Below, piece by piece: positions 1-9,099 of a stretch of DNA of 41,535 nt. This stretch comes from Bacteroidales bacterium (GTDB taxonomy: Bacteria; Bacteroidota; Bacteroidia; Bacteroidales; UBA1556), in NCBI GenBank assembly GCA_015493685.1, contig WGCS01000012.1, positions 1-41,535 of the forward strand. The letters run 5' to 3'. The notes beneath the pieces were generated by a model. That model had not been told where the DNA came from, ran no database searches, and saw only the letters and a program-made list of their open reading frames with translations. A program made the position numbers and the translations under genes. Position 1 is the first letter of the stretch. Every line of letters starts with the position of its first letter.

Positions 1-1329
1 GCACAAAATGATACATTGTGTCAACAGATTGCAAGCCAGAGTGTAAAGTGGATGCAAAAGGGAGAAAGTAATAAGCTTTTTTATTATTTTACAGAGAAAG
101 TCGCTTCAAAATTATCATTAGAAACTACCAAAAAACTTTGGCCTCAAATAGTATCTCAGTATGGAAATTTCAAAAATATTGATACAATAATTGATGTTTA
201 TCATAAACCATTCTTATTGGTTGATTGTATCCTCGATTTTGAAAATGGGAAATTGAGATATCGTTTAACGTTTAATCAAGAAAATAAAATCTCAGGTATA
301 TTTTTTAGGCCCTATCAACAACAAAATCCCGGCGCTTATGAACCACAAAATACAGCCTTTTATTCGGAAAAGAAATTGGAGTTTGTAAATGATAAAATCC
401 ATTTTCCGGCTTTGTTATGTATGCCAATAAATCGTCCTGCCGTTGCTGTAGCTGTATTAGTGCATGGTTCCGGTCCTAATGATATGAACGAAAGTATTGG
501 TCCCAATAAGATATTTATGCAGTTGGCTCATCAGTTGGCAAAGCAGGGGATAGCTACTTTGCGCTATCAAAAGCGGAGCTACTTGATTGCTCACCATAAG
601 GCTGCAGATTCGTATCCGCACGATATTCAACATATTGTTGTTAATGATGCTCTTGCTGCCATTAATACGCTTGCAAAAACCCCTGCCTTAGAAAGCACAC
701 CTATTTTTATTGTGGGGCACAGTTTAGGGGCATTCTTAGCTCCATTGATTGCCTCAAAAACAGATAAGATAGCTGGAATAGTGCTTATGGCGGCCAATGC
801 GAGTCCCTTGGAGGATGTAATTGTAGATCAGTACAATTATCTATATGCGCGTAATGGTTATACTAAGGTGGAGAAGCAAGAAATCAAGAAGATTAAACGA
901 CAGGCAATGAATGTAAAAAGTCTGGAGAAAGACTTGAAAAAGGGGAAGAAAAAGACATTACTTCTCACTTCGGATACCAGCTTTTGGTTGAGTCTTAGCA
1001 AATACAATCCCATTAAAGTGGCAAATTCTTTGACGGTTCCTATGCTTATAATACGGGGTTCTCGAGATTATCAGATTTCTGAAAAAGAGTTTCGATTATG
1101 GGGAAAGGGATTGCGCAAACCTCATCATACCTATGATAGTATTCTGAATAAGGATACGCTCTTTTTTAAATCAGTACTGCCAATAACATTTGTGTCGTAT
1201 AATGGTTTAAATCACCTTTTTATAAAGGGGACAGCTAAGTCGTATCCTGAAGAATATAATCACAGGGGCAACGTAAGTGCAATAGTAGTCTCTGATATGG
1301 CGAATTGGATGAAGTCGGTTCTTAAATAA
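1..1329 (+). CDS. Alpha/beta hydrolase with DUF3887-like N-terminus (5'-truncated)
   Basis: A serine hydrolase of unknown substrate, probably exported. The frame is open to the window edge and begins Ala-Gln-Asn-Asp-Thr, which looks like the end of a Bacteroidota signal peptide. The true start is therefore probably upstream, and the TTG at 16 is unlikely to be it. About the first 100 residues resemble the DUF3887 helical/beta domain that often precedes such hydrolases. The rest is an alpha/beta-hydrolase fold: an HGSGPND oxyanion-type loop, the nucleophile elbow GHSLG (Ser codon 721-723), an Asp in RGSRDYQ, and a His in GLNHLF near the end. The catalytic triad is thus complete. The next gene starts 41 nt downstream on the same strand, so co-transcription is plausible. 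Family call is strong; substrate unknown. Confidence 0.85.
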   Translation, partial: AQNDTLCQQIASQSVKWMQKGESNKLFYYFTEKVASKLSLETTKKLWPQIVSQYGNFKNIDTIIDVYHKPFLLVDCILDFENGKLRYRLTFNQENKISGIFFRPYQQQNPGAYEPQNTAFYSEKKLEFVNDKIHFPALLCMPINRPAVAVAVLVHGSGPNDMNESIGPNKIFMQLAHQLAKQGIATLRYQKRSYLIAHHKAADSYPHDIQHIVVNDALAAINTLAKTPALESTPIFIVGHSLGAFLAPLIASKTDKIAGIVLMAANASPLEDVIVDQYNYLYARNGYTKVEKQEIKKIKRQAMNVKSLEKDLKKGKKKTLLLTSDTSFWLSLSKYNPIKVANSLTVPMLIIRGSRDYQISEKEFRLWGKGLRKPHHTYDSILNKDTLFFKSVLPITFVSYNGLNHLFIKGTAKSYPEEYNHRGNVSAIVVSDMANWMKSVLK

Positions 1330-1370
1330 TTTTTTATTAATATAAGATTAAATAGAGGAAATAGATTTGT

Positions 1371-2930
1371 ATGAGAAAACTCCTTTTATTACTATCGATG
1401 ATAGTAGTTATTTTTTTTATTTCATGTCAAAAGAAAGCTTCATGGGATAGGCATATTCTTGCCCCATTGCTAAATACTCATTTAGATGTTGGTGATATCT
1501 TTGGGGATACTAATGTGCAAGAAAATTCAGATCAAAGTTGGTCGTTGATAGTAAAACAAAATCTGAATTTGCTGGCAACGAATAAGGTAATTAATATGGA
1601 TGATACTATTTCGGTAGATCTTTTTAATATTCCTTTTACTTTTACCATTCCTCCGGGCCAAAAAGTTATCGAAAAGCAGAATGTTACTCCATTGAATTTT
1701 AAAGGAATGGAGTTGAAGATGGCCAGGGCTTCGGTTGCTCGAATGAAGTTTTATGTTACCAATACAATTAAGCAGCCTCTTTTGGTAAATTACAAACTCT
1801 ATAGTGCTACTCTTAATGGACTAGTCTACGAAATTACTACTGAAGTGCCGGCTGCCAGCGATACAGCAAAAGCTTTTGTGGTAAAAGATATTGATTTAGA
1901 TAATTATAATATAGATTTAACGGGTCCCAATGGAGATGCCTATAATACGATTTATGCCACTACTACTGTATGGATTCATCCTGATGGGGATACGGCTATT
2001 GTTGCCCCTACTGATTCGGTACTTATTGTTTCTACTTTTGATGAATTTAAACCTGCTTATGCGCGCGGATATCTTGGAGAACAGCAGTTCGATACCCGTG
2101 GTGCTGAGGCTATTGGGGCCTTTGGAAATTTCAAAAGTGGAAGCTTTGATATTAAAAAAGTAAAAGCAAGTATTGATATTTATAATTTTATAGGGGCAGA
2201 GCTGAGTATAGGTATTGATCAATTGGCAACGAAAAGAAATTCGCCGCCTTCAATAGTGAATCTTAATAACCCAATAGTGGGCTCAATTATTAATATGCAA
2301 AGAGCTGCCGAGAGCAACTTGGCTGAATATCCCATTTATCCAAGACATAAGCATTATAATCTGACGAACTCAAATATTGATAGAATGATTGAAATTATGC
2401 CGGATTCACTGTTATTTCATATTTCTGCAGTAATGAATCCTTTGGGAAATATTAGCGCCGGCAACGATTTTATCTATTTTAACAAAGGGCTGGAAGCTAA
2501 TATTAAACTAAATATTCCACTGGATTTTAGTGCTAATAATCTTTTGATAGAAGATAACTCTCCAATCCATATTGAAGATAAAAAGGTGAAATCAGGAGCA
2601 GTTACTATTTATATCGAAAATCTATTTCCCTTTTCTGTAAATATTCAATTTTATCTCCTTGATGCCAATAATCAGATTGTTGATTCTTTATTGCAAAGAA
2701 ATACCTTGATAGCAGCAGGACAAATGGATAATAGTAGTGGTGTTGTTATGAAAGCGAGTAATGCACGCTTACCAATTACATTAAGTAGTAGTCTATTGAC
2801 TAATCTAGGCTTGGCAGAAAAGATAAAAATCAAAGCGCGCATTAATACTATTCAAAATCAAAGCTATCAATTGTATATGCATTACGGAATGAATGTTAAA
2901 ATAGTGGGGGACATGCTTTATGGAGAATAA
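1371..2930 (+). CDS. Outer-membrane-type lipoprotein of unknown function
   Basis: 519 aa. The N-terminus MRKLLLLLSMIVVIFFISC is a lipoprotein signal with lipobox FISC and the lipidated Cys at residue 19, so the protein is membrane anchored, probably in the outer membrane. The rest is beta-rich, with recurring patterns such as 'IYIENLFPFSVNIQFYL' and 'FYVTNTIKQPLLVNYKLY' that suggest repeated immunoglobulin-like or LEA-like beta-sandwich modules. No catalytic motif is visible. A purine-rich stretch (AGAGGA) precedes the ATG. Its 3' end overlaps the next gene by 11 nt in another frame, which suggests translational coupling to the barrel protein. I do not recognise the family; a lipoprotein partner for the adjacent barrel is an inference from gene order. 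Confidence 0.8.
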   Translation: MRKLLLLLSMIVVIFFISCQKKASWDRHILAPLLNTHLDVGDIFGDTNVQENSDQSWSLIVKQNLNLLATNKVINMDDTISVDLFNIPFTFTIPPGQKVIEKQNVTPLNFKGMELKMARASVARMKFYVTNTIKQPLLVNYKLYSATLNGLVYEITTEVPAASDTAKAFVVKDIDLDNYNIDLTGPNGDAYNTIYATTTVWIHPDGDTAIVAPTDSVLIVSTFDEFKPAYARGYLGEQQFDTRGAEAIGAFGNFKSGSFDIKKVKASIDIYNFIGAELSIGIDQLATKRNSPPSIVNLNNPIVGSIINMQRAAESNLAEYPIYPRHKHYNLTNSNIDRMIEIMPDSLLFHISAVMNPLGNISAGNDFIYFNKGLEANIKLNIPLDFSANNLLIEDNSPIHIEDKKVKSGAVTIYIENLFPFSVNIQFYLLDANNQIVDSLLQRNTLIAAGQMDNSSGVVMKASNARLPITLSSSLLTNLGLAEKIKIKARINTIQNQSYQLYMHYGMNVKIVGDMLYGE

Positions 2931-4194
2931 AGGACAGCGAGTTTTTTTTACAATGGCTTTGCTTAAGACAGTTATGGTCTTTTTGTTAGGTCTTTTTGCC
3001 AGTGAATCCTTGCTTAGGGCCCAAAACGTAAAAGATACTACTCTGCTAAAGTCAGAAGTAATTTTAACTAATACTTTTGATTTGGGTTCCGCTTTAAATA
3101 ATGATTTATTATCTCGCTACTATTTTGGAAAATCAATTCCAGAAACAAGCCTTAGTACTAATTTGGGACGTTTAAAAACAGCGAATAATGTGCTTGGAAA
3201 CTTTTGGCGCACGGAATTGCAATATAAGCACGATTATTCTAAGAATATCTTAGGTCTGTCTAATTTGGCTTATACCATTGATATAGCCCTTAATTCATAT
3301 CAGGAAATAGCGTTTACCAAGGATGCTTTTGCGTTGTTTTTTTATGGCAATAAACGTTTTGAAGGAGAAAAGGCTAATCTGAATAATTTGCAATTCAATA
3401 GGCAAACATTCTATCAGTTTAAATGGGGGCTCTTTAAAAAAGACAGGCCACATAAGATGGAATATGGGTTTAAATTAGCCCTTAATTTGGGTGCTTTTTT
3501 GGAGAATTTTAATTCCAATTCTGCCTATTTATATACCGATACTGCCGGCTTGTATCTGCAACTTAATGGGCAATTTAACGAGCTTATGACAATGAATAAG
3601 GGCTTGGGAAACATACAAGGTGTTGGTGCAGGGGTGGATTTGTTTTTTCAAAAGAAAGAGAGTAATAAGTATTGCTTTCGTATTGAATTAAATAACTTCG
3701 GTTTTATTCGTTGGAATAAGTCGTCGAAATACTATTCAAGGCATGAGAATAGTAGATTTGATGGGCTGGAAGTAAGCAATATTTTTAGAATGCCAAATCC
3801 ACTAATCACTACCACCTTTAATGATAGCCTTAGGGATTATATTAATCAATGGAGCAAGAAAGAGAGCTTTAGCACGATGATTCCTATGGATGTTTTAATT
3901 AAATATCGCTATTTTTTTAAGTCTGATTGGAGTGCTTCATTTCTATTCAATTATCGTTTTTTCAGTGTTTATAAACCCTTCTATCAGTTGGGGCTTAATT
4001 ATCATCACCAAAGATATACCGTTGGGCTAAATGCAAATTATGGGGGCTATTCAAAATTTAATATGGGAATTGATTTGGGCATGAAAATATGTTCTAAATT
4101 TGTTCTGAAATTCAAAAGCCGCTATTTGGGTGCTTTTATGCCCAAGAGATTCTCTGGCATTGGAGGTTTTCTGCAATTAAACTATATACTATAA
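2920..4194 (+). CDS. Predicted outer-membrane beta-barrel protein (DUF5723-like)
   Basis: 424 aa. After a short charged N-terminus there is a hydrophobic stretch and a likely signal-peptidase site in SLLRAQNV (near residue 35). The mature part is made of alternating amphipathic strands rich in Tyr/Phe/Asn, ending in a beta-strand (GGFLQLNYIL), as expected of an outer-membrane barrel. The middle (residues about 125-210, including 'FFYGNKRFEGEKANLNN') resembles DUF5723 proteins, but this is weaker than for the OmpA protein at 15529. The ATG lies inside the last codons of the upstream lipoprotein gene, with GTGGGGGA as a possible ribosome site. Transport or surface display with that lipoprotein is an inference; no ligand is evident. 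Confidence 0.75.
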   Translation: MENKGQRVFFTMALLKTVMVFLLGLFASESLLRAQNVKDTTLLKSEVILTNTFDLGSALNNDLLSRYYFGKSIPETSLSTNLGRLKTANNVLGNFWRTELQYKHDYSKNILGLSNLAYTIDIALNSYQEIAFTKDAFALFFYGNKRFEGEKANLNNLQFNRQTFYQFKWGLFKKDRPHKMEYGFKLALNLGAFLENFNSNSAYLYTDTAGLYLQLNGQFNELMTMNKGLGNIQGVGAGVDLFFQKKESNKYCFRIELNNFGFIRWNKSSKYYSRHENSRFDGLEVSNIFRMPNPLITTTFNDSLRDYINQWSKKESFSTMIPMDVLIKYRYFFKSDWSASFLFNYRFFSVYKPFYQLGLNYHHQRYTVGLNANYGGYSKFNMGIDLGMKICSKFVLKFKSRYLGAFMPKRFSGIGGFLQLNYIL

Positions 4195-4198
4195 TATT

Positions 4199-5017
4199 AT
4201 GATACATAAATATTTACCTAAGTTAAAATATAAAGATAGTGGTAACTTTTTTTTGTTGGCCGGACCTTGTGTTTTAGAGAATGAAACGATGGGATTTGAA
4301 ATTGCAGAACGGATAAAAACAGTTTGTGACCGTTTGGAGATTCCTTTTGTCTTCAAGGCGTCGTATCGCAAGGCCAATAGGTCTAAAGTCTCCTCCTTCA
4401 CAGGAATAGGAAACGAAAAAGCACTGAAGATTTTAAAGCGTATAGGAAAAGAATTTTCTGTTCCCATAGTAACGGATATTCATACTCAGGCAGAGGCTTA
4501 TATGGCTGCTCAATATGTTGATATACTTCAGATTCCTGCTTTTCTATGCCGTCAAACCGATTTGCTTATTGCTGCGGCTAAAACCGGTAAAGTAGTAAAT
4601 GTAAAAAAAGGTCAATTTATGTCGCCTGAATCCATGAAGCATGCGGTACATAAAATACGAAATGCAGGTAATAATAATATTATTCTTACTGAGCGAGGAA
4701 GTATGTTTGGCTATCAAGATTTAGTTGTTGATTACAGAGGAATTCCAAGTATGCAAAAATTTGGAGCACCCGTATGTCTCGATTGTACTCATAGTTTGCA
4801 GCAACCAAATCAAGAAGAAGGCATTACGGGTGGACGCCCTGATCTTATTCCTACTATTGCCAAAGCAGGTATCGCCGTGGGTGTCGATGGTCTTTTTATA
4901 GAAACGCATCCCAAGCCGGAGATTGCAAAATCTGATGGGGCAAATATGCTGCCCCTTAATCAACTTGATACCCTTTTGGAGGATTTAGTGAGAATTCGAA
5001 AGGCCATTGCTCGATGA
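4199..5017 (+). CDS. kdsA: 3-deoxy-8-phosphooctulonate synthase (Kdo-8-P synthase)
   Basis: Condenses phosphoenolpyruvate with arabinose-5-phosphate to make Kdo-8-phosphate, the precursor of the Kdo that joins lipid A to the LPS core; cytoplasmic. The 272-aa length is normal. Diagnostic motifs are LLAGPCVLE, FKASYRKANRS, VTDIHT, GQFMSPE, LTERGSMFGY, DCTHSLQQP, FIETHP and SDGANMLP. Cys24 in AGPC together with the His of DCTHS, Glu of FIETHP and Asp of SDGAN are the four metal ligands of metal-dependent Kdo-8-P synthases; the metal-independent E. coli type has Asn instead of Cys. The gene starts 4 nt after the barrel gene and its stop overlaps the next start (ATGA). The rest of the Kdo pathway (kdsB, kdsC, kdsD) is not in the window. 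Confidence 0.97.
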   Translation: MIHKYLPKLKYKDSGNFFLLAGPCVLENETMGFEIAERIKTVCDRLEIPFVFKASYRKANRSKVSSFTGIGNEKALKILKRIGKEFSVPIVTDIHTQAEAYMAAQYVDILQIPAFLCRQTDLLIAAAKTGKVVNVKKGQFMSPESMKHAVHKIRNAGNNNIILTERGSMFGYQDLVVDYRGIPSMQKFGAPVCLDCTHSLQQPNQEEGITGGRPDLIPTIAKAGIAVGVDGLFIETHPKPEIAKSDGANMLPLNQLDTLLEDLVRIRKAIAR

Positions 5018-6489
5018 AAACCGGAATAATACTCTTTCTTATAAGTTTTACGTTGCTTTCTTTTGTTGGGAGAGCACAAGTGGGAACTTTCTCTAGAGTT
5101 TATAGTGGGTCCTCTTATGATGAAGGCATTAAATCCTTCCACCTTGCTGATCATACCTATCGTATTGTTGGTAATACAGGGAGCTATGGCTGGGGCCAAA
5201 CCAATATTTGGCTTATTGCGCTCGACTCGGCAGGGAATTTTCTTTGGCATAAGACCTATGGAAAGGGAGGTTTTGATAAAGCAGAAAATGCCACAATGGA
5301 CAGTCAAGGCAATATCTATGTGATTGGAACGTCTTCCTCTCAAGCACAGATGTCGTTTCAGATGATGTTTTTGGGTATCGATAAAGGAGGTAATGCCTTT
5401 ACTACAAGCTATATCGGTGGTAGTGATTGGGACTTTGGATATGGTATTAAGCTGATTTCTGATACTAGTTTTCTTATTGTGGGACAAACCTATAACTCAA
5501 CGCATGGCCAAGCTGATGCGAGGGTTCTTGAAGTGGATAAGCAAGGGAATATTAATTGGGCTAAGACGGTAGGCGGTAAATTAAAAGAGGTCTTCTATGG
5601 GGTAGATAGACTGGCAAATGGTGATATTGTTTGTTGTGGGATGACTCAAAGTTATGGCAACGGAAGTTTTGATCCCTGCCTTTGCCGTTTAACAGCCAAT
5701 GGAGATAGCCTTTGGTTTAAAAGTTTGCCCGACTCTACTGATGGTGGATTTTATGATTTGATAATTAATGCTGACACTGATATCGTAGCAGTGGGTTTTC
5801 AAGAAGATACCGCTTTTCAATTAATGGATTTATCTGTAATGGCATTTCATAATAATGGCGATTTGTTTTGGGATAGAATAAGCCTAAGACAAAGAAAATA
5901 TGCCTATTATAAATCCATAGTCGCTGAGGGTAATAAATATGTGGTTGCGGGGATGAGCACAAGATATGGCTCAGGAGGACAAAATATTTATGGTAGTAAA
6001 CTCCGTCATGACGGTTGGTGGCAATCAAGTTTTATTTTTGGTGGCAATAAAGACGATTATGCTTATTCCATTACCAAAGATACAGTGGGTGGATATCATT
6101 ATTTAGTTACCGGTACAACGCGTAGCTATGGTTTAAGTTTTTCAGGGGCCATTCTTATTCGTATGGATTCTGCTTTCCATGCCGATACTGTTGTGCAAAT
6201 TACCATTCCTTCTGATATCAATACCAATACCGAGAGTGCGGAGAATACTATTCTCATTGCTCCAAATCCGATCTTAGATAAATTGCTTATTTCGTACATT
6301 AAAAACAAACAAAATGTGCCAATGTATATTGATGTATATGATACCTACGGCCGCTTGTTTTATACTAATGAAATTCAGGATTTATCAAATAGAATAGAGA
6401 TAAATGCATCTACTTGGCCACTGGGACCCCTATTTATTGTGGTAAGATCAGGAAATACTGTCTTTAAAACTACCATACTTCATATTTAA
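5014..6489 (+). CDS. T9SS-sorted beta-propeller protein
   Basis: 491 aa. A signal peptide ends near SFVGRAQ (residue 22). Residues about 25-390 hold roughly six or seven blade-like repeats of about 50-55 aa with the signature 'D..GN.xWxKTYGG...D.a......GgyxvxGxT', typical of secreted Bacteroidota beta-propellers. Residues about 410-491 form a type A T9SS C-terminal sorting domain: an APNP opening, a VYDTYGRLFY strand, and the terminal hydrophobic-basic strand VFKTTILHI. The protein is thus predicted to cross the outer membrane through T9SS and to be released or attached to the surface. The start codon overlaps the kdsA stop by 4 nt (ATGA), so it is almost certainly in the same transcript. Ligand or enzymatic role cannot be inferred. 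Confidence 0.88.
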   Translation: MKTGIILFLISFTLLSFVGRAQVGTFSRVYSGSSYDEGIKSFHLADHTYRIVGNTGSYGWGQTNIWLIALDSAGNFLWHKTYGKGGFDKAENATMDSQGNIYVIGTSSSQAQMSFQMMFLGIDKGGNAFTTSYIGGSDWDFGYGIKLISDTSFLIVGQTYNSTHGQADARVLEVDKQGNINWAKTVGGKLKEVFYGVDRLANGDIVCCGMTQSYGNGSFDPCLCRLTANGDSLWFKSLPDSTDGGFYDLIINADTDIVAVGFQEDTAFQLMDLSVMAFHNNGDLFWDRISLRQRKYAYYKSIVAEGNKYVVAGMSTRYGSGGQNIYGSKLRHDGWWQSSFIFGGNKDDYAYSITKDTVGGYHYLVTGTTRSYGLSFSGAILIRMDSAFHADTVVQITIPSDINTNTESAENTILIAPNPILDKLLISYIKNKQNVPMYIDVYDTYGRLFYTNEIQDLSNRIEINASTWPLGPLFIVVRSGNTVFKTTILHI

Positions 6490-6622
6490 TTTTCTTGACA
6501 TCTGTTTTGTAAACACTTAGGTAATAGGCATATAATAAGATGATATATGTCATGATAATTTAGAATCAATATAAATTATCCGAATAGAAGTAAACTATTA
6601 CTGAAATAATAAAAATAATTTT

Positions 6623-6630
6623 TACATTTG
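6623..6630 (+). promoter_or_regulatory. Bacteroidota -7 box before the cco cluster
   Basis: TACATTTG matches the Bacteroidota consensus TAnnTTTG exactly and lies 37 nt before the ccoS start. No clear TTTG -33 element is present; TTACTG ends about 20 nt upstream. Just downstream, 6641-6652 reads ATCAC-AG-GTGAT, a short inverted repeat in the likely leader that could be an operator, but it is too short to call firmly. Confidence 0.5.
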
Positions 6631-6667
6631 CGAAATATATATCACAGGTGATTTAAAGTAAATCTTT

Positions 6668-6868
6668 ATGTACGCGTTATTCGTTTTGATTATTATCAGC
6701 TTACTCATTGCGGTGGGTTTCTTGATTGCATTTTTGTGGGCAGTAAAAGATAATCAATATGAAGACGATTATACTCCTTCTGTGCGTATGCTTTTTGATG
6801 ACACTAAGCAAGATGTTGAAATGACAAATGATGATAAAATAACAGATGATAATAAGATAAATAAATAA
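6668..6868 (+). CDS. ccoS: cbb3 oxidase maturation protein CcoS
   Basis: 66 aa, a small membrane protein needed for cofactor insertion into cbb3-type cytochrome oxidase. One N-terminal transmembrane helix (residues 2-24) is followed by the family signature FLWAVKDNQYEDDYTPSVRM, where an aspartate-rich turn leads to the conserved TPSVRxLFDD. The tail is acidic and poorly conserved. It is the first gene of the cco cluster and lies 40 nt before ccoNO. In many genomes ccoS follows the copper ATPase gene ccoI, but no such gene is present here. Confidence 0.92.
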   Translation: MYALFVLIIISLLIAVGFLIAFLWAVKDNQYEDDYTPSVRMLFDDTKQDVEMTNDDKITDDNKINK

Positions 6869-6908
6869 TTATATAAACTATTTTTTTCTAATTCAAAATT
6901 AAATTTTT

Positions 6909-9050
6909 ATGGAACAACAAACTTTTTACTATGACAATAAAATTGTAAGGATGTTTGGTGGCGCAACCATTTTATGGGGGCTGGTTGGAGTATTGGTTGG
7001 ATTAACGATTGCTACGCAATTGGCATTTCCGGCAGCAAACTTTAACCTACCATGGCTTACATTTGGCCGTTTGCGTCCTTTACATACAAATGCAATTATT
7101 TTTGCTTTTGTGGGCAATGGCATTTTTACAGCTGCTTATTATAGTATGCAGCGTTTGCTTAAAACGAGAATGTATAGCGATTTTCTTGGCCGCTTTCATT
7201 TCTGGGGATGGCAACTAATTATTGTAGCAGCTGCTATTACCCTTCCTTTGGGTTTTACTGAGGCGAAAGAATATGCTGAGTTAGAATGGCCTATTGATAT
7301 TGCCGTTGTAATTGTTTGGATAGCATTTGGATGGAATATGCTTGGCACTATTGCCATTAGACGTACCCGTCATATCTATGTAGCCATTTGGTTCTATATT
7401 GCTACGTTTATTACCATTGCAGTATTGTATTTGGTTAATAACCTTTCTTTACCTGTCTCATTATGGAAATCATATTCTGTTTATGCAGGTGTACAAGATG
7501 GACTGGTACAATGGTGGTATGGTCATAATGCTGTTGCATTTTTCCTTACTACTCCAATGCTTGGATTAATGTATTATTTCTTACCAAAAGCGGCTAATCG
7601 TCCTGTTTATTCCTATAAATTATCAATCATCCACTTTTGGGCTTTGATATTCTTATATATCTGGGCAGGGCCTCACCATTTGCTTTATCAAGCACTTCCG
7701 GGCTGGGCACAAAGTATGGGAGTAGTATTTTCGGTTATGTTATTAATGCCTTCATGGGGTGGAATGGTCAATGGCCTTCTGACACTTCGTGGCGCTTGGG
7801 ATAGAGTTAGAGATAGTGCAGTATTGAAATTCTTTGTTGTCGGTGTTACCGCTTATGGTATGTCAACATTCGAAGGCCCTCTTCTTTCTTTAAAATCAGT
7901 TAATGCTATTAGCCACTTTACCGATTGGACCATTGCTCACGTACATATTGGTGGTATGGGTTGGAATGGATTTATGATTTTTGGTATGATATATTGGCTA
8001 TGGCCTCGTATCTTCAATACTAAACTTAAGTCCGAAAAATTGGCCAATGCACACTTTTGGATTGGTACTTTGGGGATTATTTTCTATGCCGTGCCTTTGT
8101 ATTGGGCCGCAATAACTCAAGCGTTGATGTGGAAAGAATTTACTCCTGAAGGATTCTTGGCATATCCTAACTTTATGGAAACGGTAACTCAAATACTTCC
8201 AATGTATTACCTCCGAATTGTTGGCGGTTCTCTCTATGTAACCGGATTTATATTATTCGTATATAATGTTATGGCTACAGCACGTTCTGGTAAATTGATT
8301 GCTGATGAAGAAGCTTCAGCCCCTGCTTTAGAGAAGATGTCAAAAAAACGTCTTCCAGGCGAAACTCCTCACCGTTGGGTGGAAAGAAGATGGGTGCCTT
8401 TTACTATCTGGGCTTTTGTGGCTATTATTATTGGTTCTATTATCGAAATTGTTCCTATGCTAATGGTGAAATCTAATGTGCCTACCATTTCAAGTGTTAC
8501 TCCATATACTCCGTTAGAATTAGCCGGTAGGGATATATATGTTCGTGAAGGTTGCTATACTTGTCACTCTCAACAGATTCGTCCTTTCCGTTCCGAAACA
8601 GAACGTTATGGAGAGTATTCTAAAGCCGGAGAGTTTGTTTATGATCATCCTTACCAATGGGGCTCCCGTCGAATGGGACCGGATTTGGCGCGTGAAGGCG
8701 TTAAGGGAGGTAAAATTTATAAATCCAATGCGTGGCATTATAATCACATGTTGCGCCCTCAGGATGTAAATCCGGAATCCGTGATGCCGGCTTACCCTTG
8801 GTTGATATCGGACCAATTGGATATGGATATTATCCCTGCTAAAATTAGAGCAATGCAAGCTTTAGGTGTGCCTTATCCCAAAGGATACGACCAAAAAGCA
8901 ATTGCCGATGTTAAGGCGCAAGCCAATGGTATTGCCGCTGATCTTAAAAATAATAATATTGACGTTAAATCTGACCGTGAGATAATTGCTTTAATATCTT
9001 ATCTGCAACGTTTGGGTACTGATATCTTTAAAGAAACAGCAAAAAAATAA
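6909..9050 (+). CDS. ccoNO: Fused cbb3 cytochrome oxidase subunits I and II (CcoN-CcoO)
   Basis: 713 aa. Catalytic core of the high-affinity cbb3 oxidase, which reduces oxygen to water and helps build the proton gradient; inner membrane. Residues 1-460 are CcoN with about 12 helices and all metal ligands: His59 and His346 (low-spin heme b), His344 (heme b3), and His206, His256 and His257 (CuB). Tyr250 in YIWAGPHH stands where the His-Tyr cross-link forms in this family. A linker (461-495) leads into CcoO: one helix (about 497-518), the heme c motif C549-Y-T-C552-H553, and the axial Met626 in VMPAYPW. In Proteobacteria CcoN and CcoO are separate; here one open frame covers both without a stop, a fusion known from Bacteroidota. 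Confidence 0.97.
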   Translation: MEQQTFYYDNKIVRMFGGATILWGLVGVLVGLTIATQLAFPAANFNLPWLTFGRLRPLHTNAIIFAFVGNGIFTAAYYSMQRLLKTRMYSDFLGRFHFWGWQLIIVAAAITLPLGFTEAKEYAELEWPIDIAVVIVWIAFGWNMLGTIAIRRTRHIYVAIWFYIATFITIAVLYLVNNLSLPVSLWKSYSVYAGVQDGLVQWWYGHNAVAFFLTTPMLGLMYYFLPKAANRPVYSYKLSIIHFWALIFLYIWAGPHHLLYQALPGWAQSMGVVFSVMLLMPSWGGMVNGLLTLRGAWDRVRDSAVLKFFVVGVTAYGMSTFEGPLLSLKSVNAISHFTDWTIAHVHIGGMGWNGFMIFGMIYWLWPRIFNTKLKSEKLANAHFWIGTLGIIFYAVPLYWAAITQALMWKEFTPEGFLAYPNFMETVTQILPMYYLRIVGGSLYVTGFILFVYNVMATARSGKLIADEEASAPALEKMSKKRLPGETPHRWVERRWVPFTIWAFVAIIIGSIIEIVPMLMVKSNVPTISSVTPYTPLELAGRDIYVREGCYTCHSQQIRPFRSETERYGEYSKAGEFVYDHPYQWGSRRMGPDLAREGVKGGKIYKSNAWHYNHMLRPQDVNPESVMPAYPWLISDQLDMDIIPAKIRAMQALGVPYPKGYDQKAIADVKAQANGIAADLKNNNIDVKSDREIIALISYLQRLGTDIFKETAKK

Positions 9051-9056
9051 ATTATT

Positions 9057-9081
9057 TTGGGAGACCTTTTTGGTCTCCCAA
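9057..9081 (+). promoter_or_regulatory. Perfect hairpin between ccoNO and ccoQ
   Basis: TTGGGAGACC, five T, then GGTCTCCCAA form a 10-bp perfect stem 6 nt after the ccoNO stop. No T-run follows (AATTTAAG), so it does not look like a full terminator. An RNA-processing or 3'-end-protecting stem, or partial attenuation that sets oxidase subunit ratios, is an inference. Confidence 0.6.
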
Positions 9082-9099
9082 ATTTAAGATTTAATAATT

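Noticed and set aside
16-18. TTG as the start of the first hydrolase gene
   Set aside because: The frame is open to the window edge and starts with a signal-peptide-like Ala-Gln; the true start is probably upstream of the window.
6495-6536. TTGACA and TATAAT as a sigma70-type promoter
   Set aside because: The two hexamers are 30 bp apart, which is too far, and Bacteroidota do not use this promoter type.
9051-9099. Hairpin after ccoNO as a full transcription terminator
   Set aside because: No T-run follows, and ccoQ and ccoP downstream are needed in the same complex, so a complete stop is unlikely.
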